From Treponema sp. (GTDB lineage Bacteria > Spirochaetota > Spirochaetia > Treponematales > Treponemataceae), in assembly GCA_017629095.1 (NCBI GenBank), contig JAGBXW010000059.1, forward strand, positions 1 to 35,869: DNA of 35,869 bases, given 5' to 3'. A program made the position numbers and the translations under genes. The notes below the pieces were generated by a model, which was given only the letters and a program-made list of their open reading frames with translations, was not told the DNA's origin and did no database searches. Of this stretch, positions 23,837 to 33,500 are shown piece by piece (positions within the stretch are counted from its first letter, which is position 1; the number at the start of each line of letters is the position of its first letter).

Positions 23837-25705
23837 TCAAGGAGTTGGAGCACAACGGAAACAGGATTTACCGTCATGCTTTGCTTGATACAGGGCTTTG
23901 TCTGCCGCGGTATACAATTCCTTAAAGGTGGTTCCGTTGGCAGGAGAAAGGGCCACACCAGCAGATGCAGAAATAGTTACCGATTTATCATCTTGAGAAT
24001 AGGTCAATCGTAATTCCTTCATGAGACGATGCATTTTTGGCTCAAGATGTTCATAATTGATATTTTTTAGGAACACCACAAATTCATCTCCACCCAAACG
24101 ACACACCACATCTCCCCGTCGGAAGAAATTAGTCAAAATGGATGATACATCTTGGAGAGCCTTATCCCCTGTTTTATGCAACAAGGTATCATTTAACACC
24201 TTAAAATTGTCCAAATCAAAAATCACAAAGGCATGACAGACTAAGGGTGAATGGGAATTCAGATGAAGGAACACATTAATAAGATCTGTGGCAGTACTAC
24301 GATTATACAAGCCAGTTAGACTATCCCGCTCTGCCCTTGTTTTGAGGATGGCCTCCATCTGCTTTTTCGTATCGATGTTACGAAGGATAAAATAGACGAT
24401 AATACTCTTAGTATCCTCTTCAAATTCCATGTGAACATCACACTGGAACCAGCGGAACTTACCACCCTTGTCTTTCGCCTTGTATTCCTGAGAAATGCGG
24501 GCAATGCCTTGGCCGTACAACTCCAAAAGATTGTTCACAGAGAGAATGCGAGTTAATCGTTCTTGATAATCTTCATCTACTGCCTTGTGGATATATACTT
24601 CTGTCAAGTGAGAAAAGGGAATGGTAAGATCTGGCAAATCTAAGGATTGGGAACAGTACACTACCTTATCTTCAGTTAAATCAGCCTGAATGAACCCATC
24701 TATGTCGGAAAAAAGTTTTTCACGTAATTGGTATTCCTTAGTTCTTTCCATCTGAACCTTTTGTCGCATAAAGAAAAAGAAAGTTAGACACAAAAATACC
24801 AAAGGAATAATTACACAGATTAACAAAACATTGATATTATCATCTAACAATACATCTATGTGCTTATTGATTTCGTCCTTAGGCATTAAAACCACGGTAT
24901 ACCAATTGTTCATGGAAAGGGGACAAAAACTAAGGATGTATTCTTTGCCAGCAATAACAGATTCTATTTGCATTGTTAAGTTTTCTGACAATTTACGGCG
25001 GATAGAATCTTGCTCCTGCCCGTCACCAATGGTTTCCAGTTCATCAAAAATTGAAGTATAATTCCAAGCTTCAGGATGCTTGTGGTCACGAAGAATAAAA
25101 GAACCAGTATTATCCACAACAAAAACAGGATAATTTCCCATTTCAAAACGGGAATCCTCATAGTCTTGAAACTCACTTAAAGCTATAGCTCCATGGACAA
25201 TTCCCACCACCTGGTTTTCCCGATTCATAATGGGTACTGCCACCACAAAAATTTGTTTAGAGCTTACCAAGGAATCTTGAGCATCGGTAATAACAGCCTT
25301 TCCTGCCAGCAAGTCCTGCCAGTAGGGTCTTCCTGAAATATCGATAATATATTCAGTCGATCCATCAGTAGACCACACCCTCCCGTCCAAGGAGGACAAG
25401 CCCAGATGAAGGAATTCCTGTCGTGACACAATGGCATTCAGTCGATCTCGAATGTTTTCCCACTTTATGTCCTTAAGTAAGATAAGATCAGAAAGGCTGT
25501 AGAGGGTACTTAGGTAGCCCTCCAGCTTAACGTCCATGTAGTTGCTGGTAAATTGGGAAAGATCTAATAAACTTTCTTCTTGAATTGTGGCTTCCTTGTT
25601 TTGAAGCTCACGGTAAAAATTTAAAATAGAAAGAAGAATAAAGGCACAGGCCAAAATAAAGAGTGCAAAAACTACTCCGAACATCGTTTTTTTGACAAAT
25701 CTCAT
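23837..25705 (-). CDS. Membrane-bound diguanylate cyclase with dCache sensor
   Basis: The 622-residue protein has a transmembrane helix at about 8-30, an extracytoplasmic double-Cache domain (about 40-285; GRPYWQDLLAGKAVITDA is typical) and a second helix at about 291-313. A PAS-like region (about 325-450) and a GGDEF domain (about 460-615) follow. The active-site motif GGDEF is intact at 538-542, and the inhibitory I-site RxxD lies five residues before it (Arg529 to Asp532). It should make c-di-GMP in response to a small periplasmic ligand and be product-inhibited. Start at 25705, with AAGGA about 10 bases upstream. It lies after asnS, behind that gene's terminator. Confidence 0.93.
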   Translation of the reverse strand: MRFVKKTMFGVVFALFILACAFILLSILNFYRELQNKEATIQEESLLDLSQFTSNYMDVKLEGYLSTLYSLSDLILLKDIKWENIRDRLNAIVSRQEFLHLGLSSLDGRVWSTDGSTEYIIDISGRPYWQDLLAGKAVITDAQDSLVSSKQIFVVAVPIMNRENQVVGIVHGAIALSEFQDYEDSRFEMGNYPVFVVDNTGSFILRDHKHPEAWNYTSIFDELETIGDGQEQDSIRRKLSENLTMQIESVIAGKEYILSFCPLSMNNWYTVVLMPKDEINKHIDVLLDDNINVLLICVIIPLVFLCLTFFFFMRQKVQMERTKEYQLREKLFSDIDGFIQADLTEDKVVYCSQSLDLPDLTIPFSHLTEVYIHKAVDEDYQERLTRILSVNNLLELYGQGIARISQEYKAKDKGGKFRWFQCDVHMEFEEDTKSIIVYFILRNIDTKKQMEAILKTRAERDSLTGLYNRSTATDLINVFLHLNSHSPLVCHAFVIFDLDNFKVLNDTLLHKTGDKALQDVSSILTNFFRRGDVVCRLGGDEFVVFLKNINYEHLEPKMHRLMKELRLTYSQDDKSVTISASAGVALSPANGTTFKELYTAADKALYQAKHDGKSCFRCAPTP

Positions 25706-25754
25706 GATAACAGTCCTTATCTATATTTTCGCCATACAACCTTTACTACGAGAA

Positions 25755-25784
25755 AAAGGAGGTGGCACAATTGCCACATCCTTT
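25755..25784 (-). terminator. Terminator of asnS
   Basis: A 13-bp stem with one mismatch (25755-25767 with 25772-25784) closes a 4-base loop. The minus strand then reads TTTTT. It lies 15 bases after the asnS stop. Confidence 0.88.
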
Positions 25785-25798
25785 CCAACAATACAAAA

Positions 25799-27268
25799 CT
25801 AAAAATCCGCCAGTTTGGGAGCTCTGGGGAAGGGAATAACGTCACGGATATTGCCCATGCCAGTAACATAAAGCAACAGACGCTCAAATCCCAGTCCAAA
25901 TCCTGAGTGGGGAACAGTTCCAAACTTACGCAAGTCCAAATACCACCAGTAATCCTCTGGATTTAAGCCCAAGTCCTTGATGCGGCCCAACAGGGTATCG
26001 TAGTCGGCCTCACGCTGAGAACCACCAATAATCTCACCCAAGCCAGGTACCAACACGTCCATGGCTCGAACGGTTTTGCCATCTTCGTTAAGCTTCATAT
26101 AAAAAGCCTTAATTTCCTTGGGGTAGTCTGTCACGATCACCGGCTTTTTGTACACCACCTCAGTAAGGTATTTTTCATGCTCACTCTGGAGGTCGCAGCC
26201 CCAGTAAGGCTTAAACTGGAACTTGTCGGCATTCTTTTCCAGCTCAGCTACAGCTTCGGTGTAGGTAACACGGGCAAAGTCGGAGTTTACCACGTGGGTC
26301 AAGGTTTCAATCAAGCCCTTTTGAATACGCTGGTCAAAGAACTCCATGTCGGCACGACACTTGGTCAAGGCCCAGTTCAGCAGGTATTTTACGAATTCTT
26401 CTGCCAAATCCATGTTGTCTGCCAAGTCATAGAAGGCCATTTCTGGCTCAATCATCCAGAACTCAGCCAAGTGACGAGTAGTATTGGAATTTTCAGCTCG
26501 GAAGGTGGGGCCAAAGGTGTAGATGCGAGACAGGGCGGTGGCGTAAATCTCACCTTCCAGCTGGCCAGATACGGTAAGGCTTGCCTTTTTGCCAAAGAAG
26601 TCCTTGGAATAATCCACCAAAGCAGCCGCCTTTTCCACAGCCATTCCCTTGGCTCCTGCGGCAACAGCCTTTTCAGCCAGCTTTTCTGGAGACAAGGTAG
26701 TTACCTGGAACATCTCTCCTGCTCCCTCAGCGTCACTGGCAGTGATAATGGGAGTGTGGACATACTGAAAGCCCCGCTCCTGGAAGAAGGTGTGAATGGC
26801 AAAGGCCATCTGGCTTCTCATGCGAGCTACGGCACCAAAGGTATTTGTTCTAGCTCTAAGGTGAGCATTTTCTCGAAGGAATTCCATGGAGTGGTTTTTC
26901 TTCTGCAGGGGATAACTTTCTACAGGAGCCTGCCCCAAAACCTCCAGCTGCTCCAACTGCAACTCCACAGCCTGACCAGAGGCGGGAGAGGGAACCAGCT
27001 TACCTGTGGCTCGAAGGCTGGCACCAGTAGTAAGGGACTTGAGATTAGCCTCCAACTGATTGAGGGAATCTTGGAGATTGGCCCCCTCACAGCAAAGAGG
27101 ATTTTCTCGGTCAAAAGTGAGCTGCAGAGAGGCAAAGCAGGAACCATCATTTACCTGCAAAAATACAAGATTCTTGGATTCACGCTTAGTGCGCACCCAA
27201 CCGCTGACGACAATAGTTCTTCCGTCAGGCTCAGAAACAAGGATATCCTTAATCAGTTCAGTTTTCAT
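25799..27268 (-). CDS. asnS: Asparaginyl-tRNA synthetase
   Basis: This 489-residue class II synthetase charges tRNA-Asn. An N-terminal OB-fold ([24 protein letters not shown], about 18-41) binds the anticodon. Class II motif 2 is [21 protein letters not shown] and motif 3 is [21 protein letters not shown], and the C-terminus ends in [10 protein letters not shown]. The pattern separates it from AspRS and LysRS. It is somewhat longer than E. coli AsnRS (466). No Shine-Dalgarno is seen before the ATG at 27268. Strong -35 and -10 elements end 8 bases upstream, which points to a leaderless mRNA. It is divergent from the poly-G lipoprotein gene. Confidence 0.96.
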   Translation of the reverse strand: MKTELIKDILVSEPDGRTIVVSGWVRTKRESKNLVFLQVNDGSCFASLQLTFDRENPLCCEGANLQDSLNQLEANLKSLTTGASLRATGKLVPSPASGQAVELQLEQLEVLGQAPVESYPLQKKNHSMEFLRENAHLRARTNTFGAVARMRSQMAFAIHTFFQERGFQYVHTPIITASDAEGAGEMFQVTTLSPEKLAEKAVAAGAKGMAVEKAAALVDYSKDFFGKKASLTVSGQLEGEIYATALSRIYTFGPTFRAENSNTTRHLAEFWMIEPEMAFYDLADNMDLAEEFVKYLLNWALTKCRADMEFFDQRIQKGLIETLTHVVNSDFARVTYTEAVAELEKNADKFQFKPYWGCDLQSEHEKYLTEVVYKKPVIVTDYPKEIKAFYMKLNEDGKTVRAMDVLVPGLGEIIGGSQREADYDTLLGRIKDLGLNPEDYWWYLDLRKFGTVPHSGFGLGFERLLLYVTGMGNIRDVIPFPRAPKLADF

Positions 27269-27276
27269 AACAGTTC

Positions 27277-27305
27277 ATCATACCACGTTACAAGGATATG
27301 GTCAA
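27277..27305 (-). promoter_or_regulatory. asnS promoter, probably giving a leaderless transcript
   Basis: On the minus strand TTGACC (27300-27305, 5 of 6), 17 bases, TATGAT (27277-27282, 5 of 6), then 8 bases to the ATG. Transcription would start at or within one or two bases of the start codon. Confidence 0.65.
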
Positions 27306-27370
27306 AGGGAGGAAGGAAATGTTCCCAGCACGAGGTCTCTCATTCTGGATTCCTTAAAATCAATATTTTA

Positions 27371-27438
27371 CAGACAACAGCATATTTTCGTGTTATACTA
27401 GATACCGTAAAAAATCAGTTTTTTTTCATTTTAGGAGG
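27371..27438 (+). promoter_or_regulatory. Promoter and ribosome-binding site of the poly-G lipoprotein gene
   Basis: CAGACA (27371-27376, 4 of 6) and TATACT (27394-27399, 5 of 6) are 17 bases apart. A run of eight T (27419-27426) lies in the leader, then AGGAGG (27433-27438) six bases before the ATG. Confidence 0.65.
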
Positions 27439-27444
27439 AATGAC

Positions 27445-29376
27445 ATGAAAAGGAAACTTTTAGCTAGCCTTACGGCCACAATAATGTTCCTTGCCTTGGT
27501 TCTTACCGGCTGTCCCCAAGCCGTTGACCCAGACAAAGAGACCACACAAAAGCCCAGTAGTACAACTCAAAAAATTGAGGCTGTAAAAACTATAGGTGAA
27601 ATGGGAAAACCTGAAGCTGCGACAGATGGCACCATCACCCTCACTACCACCGACTCCACTGGTGGCAAGTATACCTTTAAGCAGATAGGGGGGGGGGTAT
27701 CATCAATCCGTAGTGCAAGCAATAATGGAAGTTGGAACTACACCAACAGTAAGGGCATCAAGCAGTATGAAGGAAGTTTTAACGGTGACATTACAAAAGA
27801 AGGTGCAAACAACTTAAACCTTACCGTAGAAAAAGCAGCCGATGCCAACGGCACATTACAAGAAGTTACCGAACCACAAAGCTTTAATTTTGAAGTTTCT
27901 GCTAGTGGAACCTTTGCTGCCACTATTCCAGCGGTGGAAATTGTAGTACAGAAAGAGCAAACATCAGATACGCCTAAGTTGATTAAGACGGTGACGAGGG
28001 ATAACTTTTTTAGTTCCTACAACAAGAGTTCAATCATCTATTACGATGAGGAAGAAATCTATACCATTGATTTTTTCTCAGATAAAACATTTATATATCA
28101 CTACAATACCAAACGAACACTCAATGGAGTTGATTTTTCTTACACTGTCAAAGGAACTGTTTTAGAAGGAACATACACTGGTAATCCTCTTGTAGATGGA
28201 CCAGTAATGCTTAACGTACAAAAATGGAATAAATTCCTTGCATCAGGAATAAGTGTAGAGTCTCCAAAATTAACAGAAATATTTACCTCATATCAGAATG
28301 GAGAAACTTCCAAAACTATCACCCAAACCGAGGCAGACTTGACACCTTTCACCGGGACCTGGCCAGTCAGTATTTCAGGGGATACTTTTTTTGATGTCTC
28401 TTCCATTTCCACATACACACAAAATGATGACGGCTCAACAACTTTTAAACTGGAAGTTGTTGGGGATGATGTGGAATTATTCAAGCTACGCTATCAACTT
28501 GCAGTGAACAATGGAGATGGAAGTCACAGTTCCACTTCATCTCAAGACAGTTATACTTCTCTTTCTGAAACGATAACTATACCAGATGCAACAGAAAATA
28601 CAGCCATAGCACCTGAACTCTACATTGATAAAGATGGAAATGGTGTCATAGACAGTGGAACTGACATTATAATCGATCTCATCCCCATTGACCTCAAACT
28701 TGGACATCATACAACTGCAGTGGTGGACATAAAAAAATACTCAATCAACTTTGCAGTTACAGGAAATACCAATCAATACCAAAACATCCATATCAATGCA
28801 GGGTATGGTGACGCTACAGTCCCCATGGCAGATAACAAGATTGATATATATGTAGGTCATGTTCAGAATTCAGCCTCATTCCCTTTTATCAACTTGACAG
28901 CAGAAGAACATGTCTCAGGAGACTACCTAAGCACATACGACATCTCTGACAGCATAGAGCTCTATCCTAATGAGGGATCAATGCCATCTTCTATTACCTT
29001 CACTCTCTACGACAAGCTGGAAGAAGGAGAAAAAATTGCTATCCAAGAATACCCAACGGATAGTACCTTTTCAGATGAGGAAAAAAAGCACTTCCGTTTT
29101 GTAAAAGAAGAAAATGGTAATCTCATTTTCTACATCCCTACAGGAACAGGCTCTGATGGGGAATTCCTTTCTAACACAACAACTACATCATATGGAAATG
29201 TACGTGAAACACTGATAAGTTTCACCTACTTAGGATTGGGCTCTGCAGAATCCATGGTAGAAAATAATCATCGCCATCAATTCGCTGGTCTTGTAGACAA
29301 CATGAAAGACATAGTCTACTTCTTGGAACATAGGATGAAACTCACCGTAGCAGGAAAAGACCTTATTGGGCTTTAA
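27445..29376 (+). CDS. Large lipoprotein with an internal G10 tract (candidate phase-variable surface protein)
   Basis: The 643-residue product has a lipoprotein signal (MKRKLLASLTATIMFLALVLTGC, lipidated Cys23) and then a Thr/Ser/Lys-rich linker. The rest is beta-rich with no domain I recognise, except one EF-hand-like loop DKDGNGVID at 395-403. A run of ten G (27688-27697) encodes residues 82-84. With nine G the frame would end at TAA 27815-27817; with eleven it would end at TAG 27711-27713. Either would leave a short lipid-anchored stub. It has its own promoter and terminator. As a treponemal lipoprotein it may be surface-exposed; function unknown. Confidence 0.85.
   Translation: MKRKLLASLTATIMFLALVLTGCPQAVDPDKETTQKPSSTTQKIEAVKTIGEMGKPEAATDGTITLTTTDSTGGKYTFKQIGGGVSSIRSASNNGSWNYTNSKGIKQYEGSFNGDITKEGANNLNLTVEKAADANGTLQEVTEPQSFNFEVSASGTFAATIPAVEIVVQKEQTSDTPKLIKTVTRDNFFSSYNKSSIIYYDEEEIYTIDFFSDKTFIYHYNTKRTLNGVDFSYTVKGTVLEGTYTGNPLVDGPVMLNVQKWNKFLASGISVESPKLTEIFTSYQNGETSKTITQTEADLTPFTGTWPVSISGDTFFDVSSISTYTQNDDGSTTFKLEVVGDDVELFKLRYQLAVNNGDGSHSSTSSQDSYTSLSETITIPDATENTAIAPELYIDKDGNGVIDSGTDIIIDLIPIDLKLGHHTTAVVDIKKYSINFAVTGNTNQYQNIHINAGYGDATVPMADNKIDIYVGHVQNSASFPFINLTAEEHVSGDYLSTYDISDSIELYPNEGSMPSSITFTLYDKLEEGEKIAIQEYPTDSTFSDEEKKHFRFVKEENGNLIFYIPTGTGSDGEFLSNTTTTSYGNVRETLISFTYLGLGSAESMVENNHRHQFAGLVDNMKDIVYFLEHRMKLTVAGKDLIGL
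27688..27697 (+). repeat. Homopolymeric G10 tract inside the lipoprotein coding sequence
   Basis: Ten consecutive G between ATA and TATC, in frame as GGG GGG GGG G. It is the only G or C run of this length in the window. Such tracts slip during replication and switch genes on and off in several host-associated bacteria, including treponemes. Confidence 0.95.
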
Positions 29377-29391
29377 TTCCTAGCACTACTC

Positions 29392-29436
29392 TCCCCGCCT
29401 GTTAGTAAACACCGTGAACTAAGGCGGGGATTTTTT
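29392..29436 (+). terminator. Terminator of the lipoprotein gene
   Basis: TCCCCGCC (29392-29399) pairs with GGCGGGGA (29423-29430), extended by TTAG/CTAA inside, followed by six T. Confidence 0.93.
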
Positions 29437-29535
29437 ACTCCTTCCTCCAATACCATTTCTCTCTATAAAATTAGTTATAAGTTATCTATACTGTAACTCA
29501 AGGACAATAGAATCAACAATCAAAGGAAAGGGTAT

Positions 29536-30429
29536 ATGGAAAATGAACTCGTGTCATTACAAATAGAAAATAAAATTATTGTCATCCGTGGTGTCCAAGT
29601 CATGATTGACCGTGACCTTGCAGAACTCTACGGTGTGGAAACAAAAGTTTTGAACCAAGCCGTGAAGCGGAATATTGAAAGATTTCCAGAACATTTTATG
29701 TTTCAGTTACATGAAGAAGAATTCTTAATTTTGAGGTCACAAACTGTGACCTCAAAACCAGAAAACCGGGGTGGCCGACAATATTTACCTTATGTCTTTA
29801 CGGAACAAGGATGTGCAATGCTTTCTGCGGTGTTAAGAAGTGATACAGCTGTACAGGTAAGTATAAAAATAATGGATGCTTTTGTGTCCATGAGACACTT
29901 CTTGCAAAGTAACACAGAGATATTTGCAGAACTAAAATCCTTGCAACACTACCAAATGCAATTGGCAATCCACCAAAAAGAAGCAGACAAAAGGATTGAC
30001 CAGCTGTTCACCTTGATGGACAAGTATAATGTGAAAGATGAACAAGGTATTTTTTTTCAGGGACAGATTTTTGATGCTTATGCAAAGTTTGAAAGTTTTA
30101 TAGCACAAGCAACAAAAGAAATAATCTTGATAGATGGCTATGTTGATTTATCTATTCTCCAACGCCTTGCTAAAAAAAATCAAGGTGTGAACATTACTAT
30201 TTACACAAACCCCAAAACAAAGCTTACCATCCAAGATGTTCAGCATTTCAACGCACAATATCCTACCCTTACATTAAAATACACGACAAAAATCCATGAT
30301 CGTTTTATGATTATAGACAACACCATTCTGTATCATATCGGAGCGAGTCTTAAAGATTTAGGTAAAAAATGCTTTGCCTTTCAGATTCTCGATTCGTCAA
30401 TCATTCCCGCCATACTGCAAAATATTTAG
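29536..30429 (+). CDS. ORF6N-domain protein fused to a phospholipase-D-like domain
   Basis: The 297-residue protein starts with an ORF6N domain (about 5-95: IRGVQVMIDRDLAELYGVETKVLNQAV, then RFPEHFMFQL and VFTEQGCAMLSAVL), a DNA-binding module from phages and mobile elements. A coiled region follows (about 125-165). The C-terminal 110 residues read as a PLD/HKD-like fold with KIHDRFMIID, where His254, Arg256 and Asp261 replace the usual H-x-K-x4-D; with Arg for Lys, nuclease activity is doubtful. No phage gene or integrase is adjacent. It has its own upstream TATACT (29487-29492) and an A/G-rich ribosome-binding site. Possible roles are anti-phage, regulatory or relic. Confidence 0.85.
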   Translation: MENELVSLQIENKIIVIRGVQVMIDRDLAELYGVETKVLNQAVKRNIERFPEHFMFQLHEEEFLILRSQTVTSKPENRGGRQYLPYVFTEQGCAMLSAVLRSDTAVQVSIKIMDAFVSMRHFLQSNTEIFAELKSLQHYQMQLAIHQKEADKRIDQLFTLMDKYNVKDEQGIFFQGQIFDAYAKFESFIAQATKEIILIDGYVDLSILQRLAKKNQGVNITIYTNPKTKLTIQDVQHFNAQYPTLTLKYTTKIHDRFMIIDNTILYHIGASLKDLGKKCFAFQILDSSIIPAILQNI

Positions 30430-30460
30430 GCGACATGAAAGGCTAATCCCACCCCACAAA

Positions 30461-30514
30461 AAAAGCCACTGGACTTGAAACCTCCTCAAAGAGGCTCTTG
30501 TTCCAGTGGCTTTT
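30461..30514. terminator. Bidirectional terminator between the ORF6N and activase genes
   Basis: A perfect 13-bp stem (30461-30473 with 30502-30514) holds an inner CCTC/GAGG hairpin (30481-30484 with 30491-30494). The minus strand reads into seven or more T, and the plus strand into TTTTC. Confidence 0.93.
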
Positions 30515-30536
30515 CATCACCGAGTTTTATAAAGGC

Positions 30537-33500
30537 TTATGCTTCAGCTCGTTCGTCGGGGTGACGGCCAACGGGTGCGTTAGACAGCATGAGCTTGAGG
30601 CGGTTCAGCTGGTTTACCTCGCTGGCACCTGGGTCAAAGTCAATGGCGGAGATATTTGACTCAGGGAAGCGATGGCGCAATTCCTTGATCATACCCTTTC
30701 CGGTAACGTGGTTAGGCAAGCAGGCAAAGGGCTGAACACAGGCAATGCTGGGCACGCCAGAGTGAATGAGCTCCACCATCTCTGCGGTGAGGAACCAGCC
30801 TTCTCCCGTGATATTTCCCAGCTGTACGATATCGTCCACGCTTTTCATCAAATCGTAGATGGAAGATGGTGGGTCAAAGCGCTTGCTCTTTCCCAGCACC
30901 TTCTTAATGCGGCGACGGTACAGCTCCAAGAACCAAATCAGGCGGCGGGCATTTCGCTCCGTCTTTTTGGGGAAGGCTAATTCTTCGTGGCGGAAGATAC
31001 CTGTAGAGAAGGTGTAGAACAGGAAGTCTGCCAAATCTGGCATAACGCACTCTGCCCCTTCCCGCTCAATAACACGACAAATGTCGTTGTTGGCGGTGGG
31101 ATGGAACTTTACCAGAATCTCACCAACTACACCAACACGAGGCTTTTTAATATCCAGCAAGGGCAACTCATCGAATTCCTTTACAATTCCTTGAATCAGC
31201 TTGTGATATTTTCTTACTGACAATGACTTTAGCTGCACCTCGGCACGGCCACTCCACTTTTCATAGAGGGCATCTGCGGAACCAGAACTGGCTTCGTAGG
31301 GACGAGTTCTGTACAGTACCCGCATCAACACGTCACCAGTCATTAAGGCCATCATAGCACGATGCAACAAAGCAGGAGTAATCTTAAATCCTGGCTGAGA
31401 TTCAAGTCCAGAGGCATTCAAAGAAAGCACTGGCACCTGCTCCAATCCAGCGTCCACCAAGGCACGGCGGATAAAGCCGATGTAGTTGGTGGCACGACAT
31501 CCACCACCAGTTTGAGTAATCAGCAGGCTTACGTGATCTAGGTCATACTTTCCAGACTTTAGGGCAGCAATCATCTGACCAGCCACCAAGATAGAAGGAT
31601 AGCAGGCATCGTTATTTACATACTGCAAGCCAGTTTCCACGGCCATAGTATCAACTTCTGGCAAGATAACAAAATTATAGCCGGAATATTCAAAGGCTTT
31701 TTGAATCAGGCGGAAGTGAATCGGTGACATCTGAGGAGCGATGATGGTGTGAGTCTTCTTCATCTCCTTGGTAAAAATCTGTCGCTTATAGGCTGCAGAA
31801 ACAGATACGGGCTTTTTCTGCTGGCGGCGTTCCCGCTCACGAACAGCTGCAATTAAGCTGCGAATACGAATTCGGACTGCACCAAGGTTAGACCCCTCGT
31901 CAATCTTAATCAATGTGTACATTCTGCCGTGGGCCTGAAGGATTTCATCCACCTGATCTGAGGTAACAGAGTCAAGACCGCACCCAAAGCTGGTAAGCTG
32001 CACCAATTCCAAACTGGGGAAGGCAGACACAAAGGCGGCAGCACGATAGAGGCGATTGTGATACGTCCACTGATCCACAATGCGAAGGGGACGCTCCACG
32101 CTTCCCAAGTGGGCAACAGAATCCTCGGTAAATACAGCCAGACCAAGGCCAGCTACCATTTCTGGAATACCGTGGTTGATTTCTGGGTCTAGGTGATAGG
32201 GACGACCAGACAGTACGATTCCCCGTCCGCCCATGATAATCATCTGGGTCAGGGCCTCTTCTCCTGCAATCTGAGTGTCACGACGGAATTTTTCCATTTC
32301 CTTCCAAGCAGCATTCACAGCCTTGGTAATTTCTTCTTGAGGAATATCGAATTTTTCCTTCAGCTCCTCGTAGAGGCGTACTGCCAATCTGTCCTTGTCG
32401 TAGATAGGAAGGAAGGGATTCATAAAGGTGATGGAGGGATCACGGCGTAGAGCATCTACGTTGTTACGGAGTACCTCAGGATAGCTAGTAACGATGGGAC
32501 AGTTGTAGTGATTTCCTGCTCCCTCGTCTTCCTTAATTTCATAAGGAGCACAGGGATAGAAGATAAACTTGATTCCCTGCTTCAGCAAAGCTTCCACATG
32601 GCCGTGAGCAATCTTTCCAGGATAGCACACAGATTCAGAGGGAATGGTTTCCAAGCCCATTTCGTAAACGGAGCGGCTGGAACGAGGAGAAAGTCTCACT
32701 CGGAATCCCAACTCAGTGAAAATCGTAAACCACAGAGGATAATTTTCGTACAGGTTCAAGACACGGGGAAGGCCAACATCGCCACGGGGAGCATTTTCTG
32801 GACTCAGGGGCTTGTAATAGGAGAAAAGCCGCTTGTATTTCCAGTCAAAAAGGTTAGGCAGCTTCTTGTCTCCATGGTCGGAGCCTGTGGAGGTGTTGTG
32901 CTTGTTGCTGGCATCTACAATCTTTAACTCGTCTCCCAACTCAGCACCACGCTCACAGCGGTTTCCTGTTACAAAGCGACTTGCCTTGTGAGTATCTCCT
33001 TCTCCAGCGGTAAAGGTGTTGATAGTCATGAGACAATTGTTATTACACTTGCCACAGCGACGAAGCTCCAAGTCCACATTAAATGAATCAAGCTGATCTG
33101 GGGTGGCAATGTTGGAACGGATGGTAGGTGGCTCAAAGGTAGCCTCATCCACACCAACGGGAGGACGAATCATGTCCTTCCACTGGTCTAGGGCGATAAG
33201 GGCTGCACCATAGGCACCCATCAAGCCAGCTACGTCGGGGCGGAATACGTTTACTCCAGAAATCTTTTCAAAGGCCCGCAATACAGCGTCGTTGTTAAAG
33301 GTTCCACCCTGCACCACAACCTTTGTTCCGATTTCGGAGGCACGGCGCAGTTTAATAACCTTGAACAGGGCGTTCTTGATAACAGAATAGGAAAGCCCTG
33401 CAGAAATATCGGCTACAGTGGCACCTTCTTTTTGAGCCTGCTTTACACGGCTGTTCATGAATACGGTACAGCGGCTTCCTAAATCCACAGGGCGTTCTGC

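Noticed and set aside
27419..27426. T8 run in the leader of the poly-G lipoprotein gene as a second switch
   Set aside because: It lies between the -10 and the ribosome-binding site, where a one-base change would do little; similar T runs occur elsewhere in this A+T-rich DNA.
26177..27448. Plus-strand open frame of 423 residues
   Set aside because: It is antisense to asnS, rich in Ser, Gln and Gly, and has no recognisable domain; asnS on the other strand is unambiguous.
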